This document shows positions 25,210 to 34,334 of a stretch of DNA of 64,000 nt, one piece after another. Location of the stretch: positions 1 to 64,000 of the forward strand of contig JAITAB010000063.1 of the NCBI GenBank assembly GCA_031284315.1, in the 5' to 3' direction. The first letter of the stretch is position 1; each line of letters opens with the position of its first letter. The translations under genes were made by a program, and so were the position numbers. The notes under the pieces were generated by a model, which was given only the letters and a program-made list of their open reading frames with translations, ran no database searches and was not told where the DNA came from. The stretch is from Campylobacteraceae bacterium (GTDB taxonomy: Bacteria > Campylobacterota > Campylobacteria > Campylobacterales > Campylobacteraceae).

Positions 25210-26103
25210 ATGTTACATATAAAAAATATCAGCAAAAATTACGGCTCTTTTGCGGCATTACGGAGCGTTTCATTGAAACTTCCCGACAGCGGAATTTTTG
25301 CGCTTTTAGGCATAAACGGCGCCGGTAAAACTACGCTTATGTCCATTCTTTGCGGCATTATAAAAGCAGATAGTGGAGAGATATTTTATAATGAAACGCC
25401 ATATTTTGAAGCTCTAAAAAAAGACGCTTCGCTCTGTTCTTTAACGCCGCAGGAGTTTGCATTTTATCCGACTTTAAGCGTTAAGGAAAATGTGGATTTT
25501 TTTTCGCAAATCAATACTCTCTCTTCGAAAAAACGCAAAGAAATGGTTGATTTTGCGCTTAATATCTGCGCTTTGGAAGGATATTTGGAAAAACGCGCCG
25601 CAAATCTTTCAGGCGGCTTAAAAAGAAGATTAAATCTTGCCATAGGGCTTTTAAACGACCCGAAAATTCTTTTTTTGGACGAACCCACAGTCGGCATTGA
25701 TCCGAAAACCAGAGAATTTATACTGAATTCCATAAAAAGCCTCTCTCATGAGAGGCTTATCGTATATACTTCACACTACATGAACGAAGTTGATTTTTTG
25801 GCGGACGAAATAGCCGTTATAGACGAGGGCAGGATATTGGCGGCTTTTAAAAACGGCAGACAGGATAGAGTTTTGGTATTGGAGTTAAAAGAACATGATA
25901 AAACAAGCGTTAAAACGCTAAACGAATTCATGCCCTTTACCGAATGCGGCGGTTTTTTGCAAAGCGGTGCGGCAAATGAGCAAACTCTTTCAAATTTATT
26001 GGAATTCGCGAAAAAGCGCGGCATGGAACTCAAATCCGTATCGCTTTCGCCCGTGTCGGCGCAAACGCTATTTTTAAGCTTAACAAATAAAGATATAAGA
26101 TGA
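25210..26103 (+). CDS. ABC-2 exporter ATPase
   Basis: 297 residues. Walker A GINGAGKTT, signature LSGGLKRR and Walker B ILFLDEPTVGIDP are intact, with a C-terminal extension typical of CcmA/DrrA-type exporters. The next gene, overlapping by 4 bp, is the permease. Placement at the head of a biosynthetic operon suggests export of the lipid product or precursor across the inner membrane. Confidence 0.92.
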   Translation: MLHIKNISKNYGSFAALRSVSLKLPDSGIFALLGINGAGKTTLMSILCGIIKADSGEIFYNETPYFEALKKDASLCSLTPQEFAFYPTLSVKENVDFFSQINTLSSKKRKEMVDFALNICALEGYLEKRAANLSGGLKRRLNLAIGLLNDPKILFLDEPTVGIDPKTREFILNSIKSLSHERLIVYTSHYMNEVDFLADEIAVIDEGRILAAFKNGRQDRVLVLELKEHDKTSVKTLNEFMPFTECGGFLQSGAANEQTLSNLLEFAKKRGMELKSVSLSPVSAQTLFLSLTNKDIR

Positions 26104-27227
26104 TGCGAATTTTTACCGCGCTTTTAAAAAAAGAGTTTTTCATAGTTTTCAGGGATTTGCACGCGCTTTTGGCTCTGTTTTTACTGCCGTCAATTTTCAT
26201 ACTCATCATGTCTTATGCTTTAAAAGATGCGAACAGCGCTTCAAATATAAAATGCGTCTATTATGCGGACGATAACAATCCCGAAGAGATTGTGAAAAAT
26301 TTTGAAAAAATGATGGAAAACCTTCAAAATTTCTCCTGCCGAAAAACGAACGACAAGAGTTTCAAAAGTGATATAACGCTATTTATCCCAAGCGGATTTT
26401 TTGAGAGTTTTCAAAATGACATAGATAGTGATTTGCGGGCGCGCATAGATTATATTCCTACTCTAAACAACGGCGCTATACAGCTTTTTGAAGCGCTTTT
26501 AAAAGAGAGAATAATTATGCTTTTTACCGCTGAGAGCAAATACATGCCCATATTCGTAACAAATCTCCAAAAGCCGTTTATAGAGTCTCACACTTCAAGC
26601 CGCAAAATACCAAACAGCGTAGAGCAGAGCGTGCCTTCATGGATAGTATTCGCCATGTTTTTTGTACTGATACCGTTTTCTACCGTTTTTATCGTGGAAA
26701 AAAGGCAAGGCACATACAGAAGATTAAAAAGCATGGGATTAAATACTTTTTTATTTTTCGCGGCAAAAACGCTTGTGTATAATATCATCAATCTATTTCA
26801 AGGCATATTATTGCTGTTTGTGGGGGTATATATCGTCCCGTTTCTTGGGCTTGAGGGATTGCATATAGGAGATATTTTGCCTCTTTTGGCGGTTTTATAC
26901 GCGCTTTCATTTGCCGCTATCGGTTTTGCGCTGTTTATAGCCGTAATTTGCAAAAGTACAGCTCAAGCGGTAATCACGGGCGGCATTAGCAACATACTCT
27001 TAGGCGCAATAGGCGGCATCATGGTGCCTAAATATATTATGCCGCCTTTAATGCAGCAAATAAGCGTTATTTCGCCGATGTCATGGGGATTTGACGCATT
27101 TATACAACTGTTTTTATATAAAGCCGGAATTGACAAAATCGCACAAGACTTGCTGTTTTTATTGCTTTTTGGAATAATTATGTTTATAATATCGCTCTTT
27201 ATTTTTACAAGGAACAGCGATGATTGA
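26100..27227 (+). CDS. ABC-2 type exporter permease
   Basis: 375 residues with one N-terminal membrane helix, a large extracytoplasmic loop of about 150 residues, then five or so C-terminal helices, the standard ABC-2 (YhhJ/DrrB-like) plan. It overlaps the ATPase gene upstream by 4 bp and the acyl carrier protein gene downstream by 8 bp. The substrate is inferred to be the product of the surrounding pathway. Confidence 0.9.
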   Translation: MMRIFTALLKKEFFIVFRDLHALLALFLLPSIFILIMSYALKDANSASNIKCVYYADDNNPEEIVKNFEKMMENLQNFSCRKTNDKSFKSDITLFIPSGFFESFQNDIDSDLRARIDYIPTLNNGAIQLFEALLKERIIMLFTAESKYMPIFVTNLQKPFIESHTSSRKIPNSVEQSVPSWIVFAMFFVLIPFSTVFIVEKRQGTYRRLKSMGLNTFLFFAAKTLVYNIINLFQGILLLFVGVYIVPFLGLEGLHIGDILPLLAVLYALSFAAIGFALFIAVICKSTAQAVITGGISNILLGAIGGIMVPKYIMPPLMQQISVISPMSWGFDAFIQLFLYKAGIDKIAQDLLFLLLFGIIMFIISLFIFTRNSDD

Positions 27228-27486
27228 TTTAGCGGCTCTAAAATTAGAATTAAAAGAGCTTATCATAAAAGAGAGCGGCAAAGAGTATGATCCGCGCGAC
27301 ATACAGGATAACGAACCGTTGTTCGGAGGAGAAAGCATACTTAATTTGGATTCTCTTGACGCGCTTCAAATATCTGTTGCCATTCACCACAAATACAACA
27401 AAAAGCTTAACGACAGCAAAGAGGCAATGAGGGCATTAGCCAATATAAACACGCTGGCAAATTTTATATCCGAAGAGAACAATTGA
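27220..27486 (+). CDS. Acyl carrier protein (first of two in the locus)
   Basis: 88 residues with the phosphopantetheine attachment Ser in LNLDSLDALQ. The length and acidic helices are standard for a type II ACP. It overlaps the ABC permease upstream and the ketosynthase downstream (TTGA overlap). It would carry the growing acyl chain; the presence of two ACPs suggests separate chains or steps. Confidence 0.9.
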   Translation: MIDLAALKLELKELIIKESGKEYDPRDIQDNEPLFGGESILNLDSLDALQISVAIHHKYNKKLNDSKEAMRALANINTLANFISEENN

Positions 27487-28541
27487 GGCGTATATATATA
27501 GAACGATACGGTATTTGCAGCGCTTTGGGGGCGGATTTGCCCTCTCATGTACGCGCTTTGGGCGATGAAAATTTAACTCCTCCCACAGAATTTACGCATG
27601 CATATGAAGGGAATGTTTTATATTATAAATCAAAGGGCGATATTGACGGATTGATAAAAGGCATAGGCAAGTTGCCCGAAAATACGACTCTTTTTATTGG
27701 TTCGTCCTCTCTCGGCACACATTTAAATGAACAAAACTACATTGAAGAGGGCATAAAATATTTGGGCTATGATCTAGGAACGCATGAAATATGCGAAAAA
27801 CTTGGGATAAAGCCATGCTATTACATTTTCAATACCGCCTGCACCTCAAGCGCAAACGCCCTTATATACGCTGCAAGAATGATAAAAGAAGGCATAATTA
27901 ATAATGCTTTGGTAATAGGTGTTGAGGTGCAGAATATGTTGAGTTTATGCGGTTTTATGTCGCTCGGATTAATAAGCAAAAATGGGATAAAACCGTTTGA
28001 CAAAAATAGAAGCGGTATCGTTTTGGGCGAAGCATGCGGTTTTGTGCTTTTGTCATCGCAGGAGAATTTGTGGGAGTTTGCGGACGGCGAGATTTTAAAC
28101 GATATTTCAAATGTTACAACTCCATCAGCAGACGGCAAAATACTTCAAAACATTATAGAAAAAACGCTTTACAGCGCGGAAGTAAAAACTTCGCAAATTG
28201 ACTTGATAAAGCTTCATGCCACAGCCAGCGACAGTAACGATATATCCGAAAACAACGCCATTTGTAAAGTTTTCGGCAAATCTATCCCGTTATGCGTTGC
28301 ACTCAAAGGCTATATAGGGCATACTTTGGGCGCTTGCGGCGTATGCGAACTTGCTTTGCTGCTCGGCGCTTTGGATAACGGTTTTGTTCCTAAAAGTCTT
28401 GGATTTGAGACAAAAGATGAGAAATTTGACATAATTCCCACAACGCAAAAAAGTGCGTGGAAAGGCAGATATGTACTGTTTAACTATCTTGCTTTCGGCG
28501 GAAACAGCGCGGCTTTTTTGATTAAAAGAGGTGAAAATTGA
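27483..28541 (+). CDS. Catalytic beta-ketoacyl-ACP synthase (FabF-like, divergent)
   Basis: 352 residues, shorter than FabF (about 410). The nucleophile is in NTACTSSANA, and the second His is in GYIGHTLGACG. The first catalytic His motif is HATAS instead of the usual HGTGT, an unusual variant. The TTG start overlaps the ACP stop. The next gene, also overlapping, is a Cys-less KS-like partner, so they may form a KS/CLF heterodimer of the type known for aryl polyenes. Confidence 0.85.
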   Translation: MRRIYIERYGICSALGADLPSHVRALGDENLTPPTEFTHAYEGNVLYYKSKGDIDGLIKGIGKLPENTTLFIGSSSLGTHLNEQNYIEEGIKYLGYDLGTHEICEKLGIKPCYYIFNTACTSSANALIYAARMIKEGIINNALVIGVEVQNMLSLCGFMSLGLISKNGIKPFDKNRSGIVLGEACGFVLLSSQENLWEFADGEILNDISNVTTPSADGKILQNIIEKTLYSAEVKTSQIDLIKLHATASDSNDISENNAICKVFGKSIPLCVALKGYIGHTLGACGVCELALLLGALDNGFVPKSLGFETKDEKFDIIPTTQKSAWKGRYVLFNYLAFGGNSAAFLIKRGEN

Positions 28542-29335
28542 TACTTTCGTCATCATTTTTATCATTTTCGCCAAAAGCAGGACTATGCGGATGGGAAGAG
28601 ACATTAAATAGTTTGACGCAAGCCAAATTCAGGCGTGCGGATAGATTTTCGCATGCTGTGTTGGCTGGCGCGCTATCTTGTTTAAAGCAGTACAATTTGC
28701 AAGAGTTTTCACTCTATTTCGGCACCTCAAATGGCAGTATTGAAAGCGTCAAAAACTCTCAGGATAATATATTTCAAAATCAATTTCCAATGCCGTTTGC
28801 ATTTATCAATACTCTAAGCAGTACGCCGCTATTTTTTTTGCTGCAATATTTAAATATACAAACTGCCGCCATCAGTATCGCACACTCGCAATTCGCATTT
28901 GAAAATGCTCTTAGCCTCGCGCTTATTGATTTAAAACAAAAACGAATAAAAAATGCGCTTGTGGGTGTTTGCGATGTCTGGTGCGAGTCTGTTGCGCGCT
29001 CATGCAAGATAGATAATGAAGCGTACGAATTTTCTGCATGGATAAGTTATGAGTATGACGAGAGAGACTGTGTGAAATTTTTCGGCAATTTTAATGAAAC
29101 ATTAAAATTTATCAAGCGGTTTAAAACGGAACAAGTTTGCGTTTCGCCGAATTTTCCACAACATGAGTTAGAGGAGCTTCAAAAGACGGCGCAAGTTTGC
29201 CGAAGCGATACTGCTAAAACTGCGGCAAATTGCTCCGCTGCTGTTATATGCGAACATTTTGCAAACTCCAAAATGCCGCTTTTTTACATCGGATATGATA
29301 AAAGAGGCGGCTACTCTTTCGTAAACATTAATTAA
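28538..29335 (+). CDS. Ketosynthase-like protein without active-site Cys, probable partner of the preceding KS
   Basis: 265 residues with weak resemblance to the N-terminal half of ketosynthases. At the nucleophile position the sequence is SIAHSQFAFENAL, with no Cys. This is what would be expected of a chain-length factor. It starts with a TTG overlapping the previous stop. The C-terminal 80 residues are not recognised. Fold assignment is tentative. Confidence 0.6.
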   Translation: MILSSSFLSFSPKAGLCGWEETLNSLTQAKFRRADRFSHAVLAGALSCLKQYNLQEFSLYFGTSNGSIESVKNSQDNIFQNQFPMPFAFINTLSSTPLFFLLQYLNIQTAAISIAHSQFAFENALSLALIDLKQKRIKNALVGVCDVWCESVARSCKIDNEAYEFSAWISYEYDERDCVKFFGNFNETLKFIKRFKTEQVCVSPNFPQHELEELQKTAQVCRSDTAKTAANCSAAVICEHFANSKMPLFYIGYDKRGGYSFVNIN

Positions 29336-29358
29336 ATTATACAATTTCAGTTTTTTTA

Positions 29359-29367
29359 TGCTAAAAT
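29359..29367 (+). promoter_or_regulatory. Candidate -10 element before the lipoprotein gene
   Basis: TGCTAAAAT lies 30 bp before the start, matching the extended -10 pattern seen before petA and recA. Confidence 0.4.
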
Positions 29368-29396
29368 CTCAGAAAATTTTTTTAAAAGGATAAAAA

Positions 29397-29798
29397 ATGG
29401 CTAAAAAACTCTTTTTGGCTTCTTTGATTATAGTCGGCGGTCTGTTTTACGCGGGCTGCTCAGCTACACAACAGCCTTTGTACAATGTGCAAGGGGCACA
29501 GGCTCAAAGCTTTGACGGCAGGAAACTAACTCAAGCTCAAGTTGAAAAAGCTATTTTGCAGGCAGGCGCTCAACGCGGATGGGTAATGAGAAAAGTCAAA
29601 GACGGCTTGATATCGGCTACTCTTAATGCGAGAAACCACATGGCTCTTGTTGAGATTAGCTATACCGGCTCATCTTACAATATTGTCTATAAAAATAGCC
29701 AAAATCTCAATTACGACGGCATCAATATCCACAAAAACTACAACAGCTGGGTAAGAAATCTGGATAACACTATTCAGCTTGATCTAGGCGGTTTTTAA
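29397..29798 (+). CDS. Small lipoprotein of the resorcinol/polyene locus
   Basis: 133 residues. The signal peptide ends in a lipobox, LFYAGC, so the mature protein is lipid-anchored. The remainder is compact and contains GWVMRKVKDGLISATL and ending IQLDLGGF. I recognise no named function; similar small lipoproteins accompany aryl-polyene-type loci in other bacteria. AAAGGATAAAA precedes the ATG. Outer-membrane anchoring is inferred (no Asp at +2). Confidence 0.78.
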   Translation: MAKKLFLASLIIVGGLFYAGCSATQQPLYNVQGAQAQSFDGRKLTQAQVEKAILQAGAQRGWVMRKVKDGLISATLNARNHMALVEISYTGSSYNIVYKNSQNLNYDGINIHKNYNSWVRNLDNTIQLDLGGF

Positions 29799-29805
29799 CT
29801 TATAG

Positions 29806-29824
29806 AGAGGGTCAATGACCCTCT
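29806..29824. terminator. Hairpin between convergent lipoprotein and acyltransferase genes
   Basis: AGAGGGTC-AAT-GACCCTCT is a perfect 8-bp stem between the lipoprotein stop and inside the last codons of the opposing acyltransferase gene. The following T-tract is weak (TCGTCTTT), so it may act in both directions as a modest terminator. Confidence 0.5.
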
Positions 29825-30669
29825 TCGTCTTTCCAAAAATCGTATAAGTTAAACCATTGGTCTGGGGCGGCAAGGATAACTTTTTCATAGGTTTGGGCAT
29901 ACTCTTTGACCATATTTTCGATATTTGTACTCAATTTTATTTTTATATACTCTAATTTATAAGTCTGTTTTTTTATGTAAGTAATAAAAAACGCTATCAA
30001 TGGAACTTGCGCTTTTTGAGCGATTTCAAACGGTGTTTTGTTAAATTCAGCCAAAGAGCCGAAAAAATCCACGCTTATTGTATGTTTTGGATTGTTTGCC
30101 CTGTCGCCCATCATAGATACTACCTCTTTTTCCATCAAAGCTTCGGCTATTTTTATGGAAGCTTCAAGTTTTGACACATGCGCCAAATCAAGTATATGGA
30201 TATTTGTCTTTTGACCCTCTCTAAGTCTCTCTTCTATAACTTTTATATCTTCTTTTATCACCTCTTGCATGACAATATTTACCCTTAAATTATCTATCCT
30301 TAAAAGGCTTGGCGTAATAGACCATCCGCCAAAATGTGAAAAGAGTATAACGCCGCCGTTCCTCAGCTCTTTTGCTATCTCATCTCTATCTACTATCAGT
30401 TTATATGCAGAAGTATCGCATTTTGTGATAAATCTGTCTGTCATAACAACGGCAAATTTTCTTAAATGCTCAAAGTAGCGCCATTGCATATATTTTATGC
30501 CTATTTTTTTATAGTATAGCTTCAACGCGCATCTTGTATTGGAAGCTTTCAAATAATAGATAAATGTTATGGGATAAAGCAAAATGAAAAACGACATATA
30601 TCCGAAATGACTATAAATCCATAATGCCAAACGAATACTCCAGCCGCTGCCTCTTTGTTTCGTATGCAC
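29812..30669 (-). CDS. LpxL/HtrB-like lysophospholipid acyltransferase
   Basis: 285 residues. An N-terminal membrane segment (SFFILLYPITFIYYL) is followed by the acyltransferase motif LFSHFGGWSI; the His is present but the acidic residue usually found at HxxxxE/D is replaced by Ser, a possible change of chemistry. MMGDRANN matches the family's downstream acceptor motif. It abuts the glycosyltransferase gene upstream. In aryl polyene clusters such acyltransferases are proposed to attach a lipid anchor to the polyene. Confidence 0.8.
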   Translation of the reverse strand: MHTKQRGSGWSIRLALWIYSHFGYMSFFILLYPITFIYYLKASNTRCALKLYYKKIGIKYMQWRYFEHLRKFAVVMTDRFITKCDTSAYKLIVDRDEIAKELRNGGVILFSHFGGWSITPSLLRIDNLRVNIVMQEVIKEDIKVIEERLREGQKTNIHILDLAHVSKLEASIKIAEALMEKEVVSMMGDRANNPKHTISVDFFGSLAEFNKTPFEIAQKAQVPLIAFFITYIKKQTYKLEYIKIKLSTNIENMVKEYAQTYEKVILAAPDQWFNLYDFWKDEEGH

Positions 30670-31374
30670 TTAAATAAATCCTTTCAGCAGCAAAATCCTC
30701 AAAGGCAAAAGCCTTATATGCACCCAGATAATAGACATGGTATCGCGCCATTTTTTAAAGTGGCTTATTCTCTCTTCGGCTTTCGGATAGTAACACTCCA
30801 CGCTTGCTTCTACTATTTTCCGCTTTAACCACGCATGCCGTACCAAAACCTCCATTTCATAATCAAACTTTATCGTATATGTAGGCAGCTGCAAAATAGA
30901 AACAGGGTAGAGCCTGAAGCCCGAAAGCGAATCGGTAATTTTACAGCCTGTATCCAGCGATGCCCAAAAATTACTTATCAAACGCCCTATTTTAGAGCCT
31001 TGCGGCACATTATCCGTATTAAAATCTCTTGAACCTATAACTATGGTTTCATCTCCATCATTTACGGCATCTGCAAGCTTATAAATCTCGCATGGCAAAT
31101 GCTGCCCGTCCGCATCCATACTGACGAAATACGAATATCCAAGCTCTTTTGTTTTTCTACAGCCGCTGATAAGAGCCGCGCCTTTGCCGAAATTGCGCTC
31201 ATGCGTTACAACATGGGTTTTTTCATCGCATTTCAAAACATCTTTAATGCTTACATGCGAACCGTCGTCCACAACAATAACTTCATATCCCAACTGCCGC
31301 ACAGCTTTTACAATATTGAATACGGTATCGTTATTTAGAGTAGGTATCACAACTGCCGCGCGGTATCTATCCAT
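30670..31374 (-). CDS. Family 2 glycosyltransferase (polyprenyl-phosphate-sugar-synthase type)
   Basis: 234 residues. The nucleotide-sugar-binding VVIPTLNNDT opening, VVDDGS and the metal-binding MDADGQH (DxD) are intact, and SGFRLYP matches the acceptor loop. A small GT2 like this resembles dolichol/undecaprenyl-phosphate mannosyl- or glucosyltransferases. It is cotranscribed with the acyltransferase and is likely to add a sugar to the lipid product. A membrane association through its C-terminus is possible. Confidence 0.85.
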   Translation of the reverse strand: MDRYRAAVVIPTLNNDTVFNIVKAVRQLGYEVIVVDDGSHVSIKDVLKCDEKTHVVTHERNFGKGAALISGCRKTKELGYSYFVSMDADGQHLPCEIYKLADAVNDGDETIVIGSRDFNTDNVPQGSKIGRLISNFWASLDTGCKITDSLSGFRLYPVSILQLPTYTIKFDYEMEVLVRHAWLKRKIVEASVECYYPKAEERISHFKKWRDTMSIIWVHIRLLPLRILLLKGFI

Positions 31375-31513
31375 AAAAAATCCAAATATAAAAATAAAAC
31401 GGTAATGTTACCATAAAAAATACTCAAAACAAGATAATTTCAGCTAATTTATTTTACAATGCACAATTTAACATTTTATAGTTAAATTTTCACATAAGCG
31501 TAAAAGGATTCAT

Positions 31514-32602
31514 TTGTATTTTAACTTTAAACCAAAAGAAAAGAGCGCTTTAGACGCTCAACATGAAGCTCAAAAAATCGCTTTTGCGCCGATTATTTTC
31601 CAATGTGTAAGAGTTTTGAAAGAGTGGGGGATATTAAAACTTTTATATGAAAACGACAAATCGGGACTAAGCCATGAAGAGATTTGCCAAGAGAGCCAAA
31701 AAAGCGTATATTCTATAAGTTTGTTGTTAGAAAGCGCTTTAAGCGCCGATATAGTTGAATTAAAAAATGACCGTTATTTTTTAAGCAAAGTCGGTTATTT
31801 TTTGCAAAACGACCCCATGACTGTCTCCAATTTTGATTTTAACCATTATGTAAATTATCTTGGAATGTACCATTTGGACGAAGCGATGGAGCAGGGAAAG
31901 CCTGCGGGATTAAAATATTTCGGCGATTGGCAGACTATTTATCCCGCTTTATCAAAATTGCCTTCAAAAGTAAAAGAGTCGTGGTTTGCATTTGATCATT
32001 TTTATTCGGATGGGGCATTTGAAGCGGCTTTGAAAATTTTAAAAACGCTTAACCACAAAACCGTGCTTGACATCGGCGGCAATACGGGCAAATTTTCACT
32101 TCTTTGCGCAAAAACGCTAAAAGATTCCACTATCTGCGTAGCGGATTTACCTGAACAGATTGAGTCTGCGCAAATAAACATAAAAAAGGCGCTTTTGCAA
32201 AAACAAATAACGACTTTTGCTATTGATATTTTAAGCTCTTTGCCATTGCCCAGAGGATATAATATCGTCTGGATGAGTCAATTTTTGGATTGTTTTTCGG
32301 AGGAAGACATACTTAAAATACTCACAAAAGTTTATGAAAGCCTTGAGTATGATTCGAGGGTTTGTATACTGGAGCCGATTTGGGACAGGCAGCGCCTTGA
32401 AACTTCGGCTTTTTGTATTATTAATACATCACCGTATTTTACGGCAATTGCAAATGGTAAAAGCAGAATGTTCAAATGGGATAATTTGAAAAACCTAATA
32501 GAAAAATCATCATTAGAAATTGAATGTGTGCATGACAATTTAGGTTTCGGACACTCGTTGATTATATGTAAAAAAATAAAGGAAAATAATGGTAACAAGT
32601 GA
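31514..32602 (+). CDS. SAM-dependent methyltransferase (O-methyltransferase type)
   Basis: 362 residues. A winged-helix-like N-terminal domain (KEWGILKLLYENDKSGLSHEE) for dimerisation is followed by a SAM-binding motif VLDIGGNTGKFS and DLPEQ. This is the arrangement of small-molecule O-methyltransferases. The start is TTG with AAAGGAT upstream. In aryl polyene pathways a methyltransferase decorates the aromatic head group, and that role is inferred. It overlaps the ACP by 14 bp. Confidence 0.8.
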   Translation: MYFNFKPKEKSALDAQHEAQKIAFAPIIFQCVRVLKEWGILKLLYENDKSGLSHEEICQESQKSVYSISLLLESALSADIVELKNDRYFLSKVGYFLQNDPMTVSNFDFNHYVNYLGMYHLDEAMEQGKPAGLKYFGDWQTIYPALSKLPSKVKESWFAFDHFYSDGAFEAALKILKTLNHKTVLDIGGNTGKFSLLCAKTLKDSTICVADLPEQIESAQINIKKALLQKQITTFAIDILSSLPLPRGYNIVWMSQFLDCFSEEDILKILTKVYESLEYDSRVCILEPIWDRQRLETSAFCIINTSPYFTAIANGKSRMFKWDNLKNLIEKSSLEIECVHDNLGFGHSLIICKKIKENNGNK

Positions 32603-32840
32603 AAATTTAAAGGCGCTTATAATAAAAAGCTTGAAGCTGGAAGATATCGGTATAGACGATATTAGGGACGATATGCCTCTTTTCGGTTCGGATGGGCTTG
32701 GGCTTGATTCTGTTGATTCTATAGAGCTTGTATTGACAATAGAACGCGAATATGGCGTTAAAATAGGCAGGAACGAAAACTATCAAGAGATTTTCAGCTC
32801 AATATCTGCGCTTTTAAATTTCATTAATGCCCAAAAATAG
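32589..32840 (+). CDS. Acyl carrier protein (second of two in the locus)
   Basis: 83 residues with the phosphopantetheine Ser in LGLDSVDSIE. It overlaps the methyltransferase gene upstream and the ketosynthase gene downstream by 14 bp each. It is distinct from the ACP at 27220, so the two probably serve different synthase pairs. Confidence 0.9.
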   Translation: MVTSENLKALIIKSLKLEDIGIDDIRDDMPLFGSDGLGLDSVDSIELVLTIEREYGVKIGRNENYQEIFSSISALLNFINAQK

Positions 32841-33936
32841 AGTTTTTATAAATTATTTTGACGCTCTCTCATGTGCGGGATTAAATGAGTGCGAATTGTG
32901 GCGGAATATATTGGAGCAAAAAAGCGGCATTAGAATGTATGAAGATTTTTTGCCCAACTCAAAAGCCGTCATTGGAAAGATAAACTCTCCCAACTCTTTT
33001 AAAAAGCTGCTTTTGGCACAGACAGAAAAAGCTATCAAACAAAGCGGCATAAATACGACAAATTGCGCGCTTTTTATAGGCTCTTCCGTAGGCGGCATGC
33101 AAAATACCGAAAAAAGATTACAAAACGGCGCGGTTTTTGCGGATATAGACCCAAATTCTCATACGATAGAAGCTATCAAAAATGTGCTTTCCCCTCATTT
33201 CTCTTTTAAAGAGAGTTTCGCCTTTTCCACAGCTTGCACTTCAAGCGCAAACGCTATCGGTTTTGCATACGAATGTATAAGCAAAAATATATACGAAACA
33301 GCTTTAATAATAGGCGCGGACGCTATTTGCTTTACTACCGTATGCGGTTTTGACGCGCTTGGGGTTTTGTCGCATGAAGTTTGCAAGCCGTTTTGTCATA
33401 CAAGCGGCGGCATGAATGTGTCAGAAGGTATAGGCATACTCGTTTTAAGCGGCGCAAAAACTAAAAATGTTGTTGAGATTTTAGGAGTAGGGTACAGCTC
33501 GGACGCTTACCACATGACGCATCCAAAACCTAACGGAATAGGCGCGTTTGAAGCCATGAGCCGCGCTTTGGAAAATTCGGGGCTAAAACCGGCGCAGATA
33601 GATTACATAAACGCTCATGGCACAGGAACAAAAGCAAACGATACTACCGAAGCGGAAGCGATAGTTTCGCTTTTTCGCAAAACTCCCCATGTGAGTTCCA
33701 CAAAAAATATCATAGGACATACATTGGGAGCCGCAGGCGCGCTTGAAGCTATTGTCGCATGTAAAGCTATAATAGAAAATATCATACCTCCAAACGGCGA
33801 AATAATGCAAAGTGTGAACGAAGAGTGTAGTTTTGCCCCGACTTTTCCGTTAAGACAAGAGGTCAATTTTGCCATGAGCAACTCTTTTGCGTTTGGAGGC
33901 AATAATACCTCTTTGATATTTGGTAAAGTCTTATGA
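32827..33936 (+). CDS. Catalytic beta-ketoacyl-ACP synthase (FabF-type)
   Basis: 369 residues with a canonical triad: Cys in STACTSSANA, His in HGTGT and His in NIIGHTLGAAG. It ends with the SFAFGGNN motif. It is the fully conserved condensing enzyme of the locus and sits next to its own ACP. The stop overlaps the start of the following gene. Confidence 0.92.
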   Translation: MPKNRVFINYFDALSCAGLNECELWRNILEQKSGIRMYEDFLPNSKAVIGKINSPNSFKKLLLAQTEKAIKQSGINTTNCALFIGSSVGGMQNTEKRLQNGAVFADIDPNSHTIEAIKNVLSPHFSFKESFAFSTACTSSANAIGFAYECISKNIYETALIIGADAICFTTVCGFDALGVLSHEVCKPFCHTSGGMNVSEGIGILVLSGAKTKNVVEILGVGYSSDAYHMTHPKPNGIGAFEAMSRALENSGLKPAQIDYINAHGTGTKANDTTEAEAIVSLFRKTPHVSSTKNIIGHTLGAAGALEAIVACKAIIENIIPPNGEIMQSVNEECSFAPTFPLRQEVNFAMSNSFAFGGNNTSLIFGKVL

Positions 33937-34334
33937 AAATCAAAGATACGCCGCAAGAGATTAATAAAACTTTGGACGGAGCAAAAAAAGCCCTCTATGC
34001 GCAAGACGATAACGGCGAATATAAAATAATCGCTTCTGCAGGCTGGAAAGTTGAAGAAATGGCTACTTTGGCGGCTATTGAAGAGTTAAAAGAGCAAGAA
34101 AAAGCGGCTTTTAAAGAATATCTTGAAGGCAGACTTTCGCCGCTTCCTTATTACATGTATCAAAAAAGAATGGATATTTCAATTCTTGCTTGCACGGCAG
34201 GCATGTGCAAATGGCGCGTTAAAAGGCATTTTAAGCCTTCCGTTTTTAAAAAATTAAACAATAATATTTTGATGCGTTACGCAGAAGCGCTGGATATAAA
34301 AATAGAGGATTTGACGCACAATGACCGAATTTAA
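33933..34334 (+). CDS. Small conserved protein of BtrH-type loci
   Basis: 133 residues, charged and helical. A recognisable stretch is CKWRVKRHFKPSVFKKL after PLPYYMYQKRMD, the look of a small helix-turn-helix or partner protein. I know this type only from position next to BtrH-like proteins; no function is established. It overlaps the ketosynthase by 4 bp and the BtrH-like gene by 14 bp, so all three are translated together. Confidence 0.6.
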   Translation: MKIKDTPQEINKTLDGAKKALYAQDDNGEYKIIASAGWKVEEMATLAAIEELKEQEKAAFKEYLEGRLSPLPYYMYQKRMDISILACTAGMCKWRVKRHFKPSVFKKLNNNILMRYAEALDIKIEDLTHNDRI

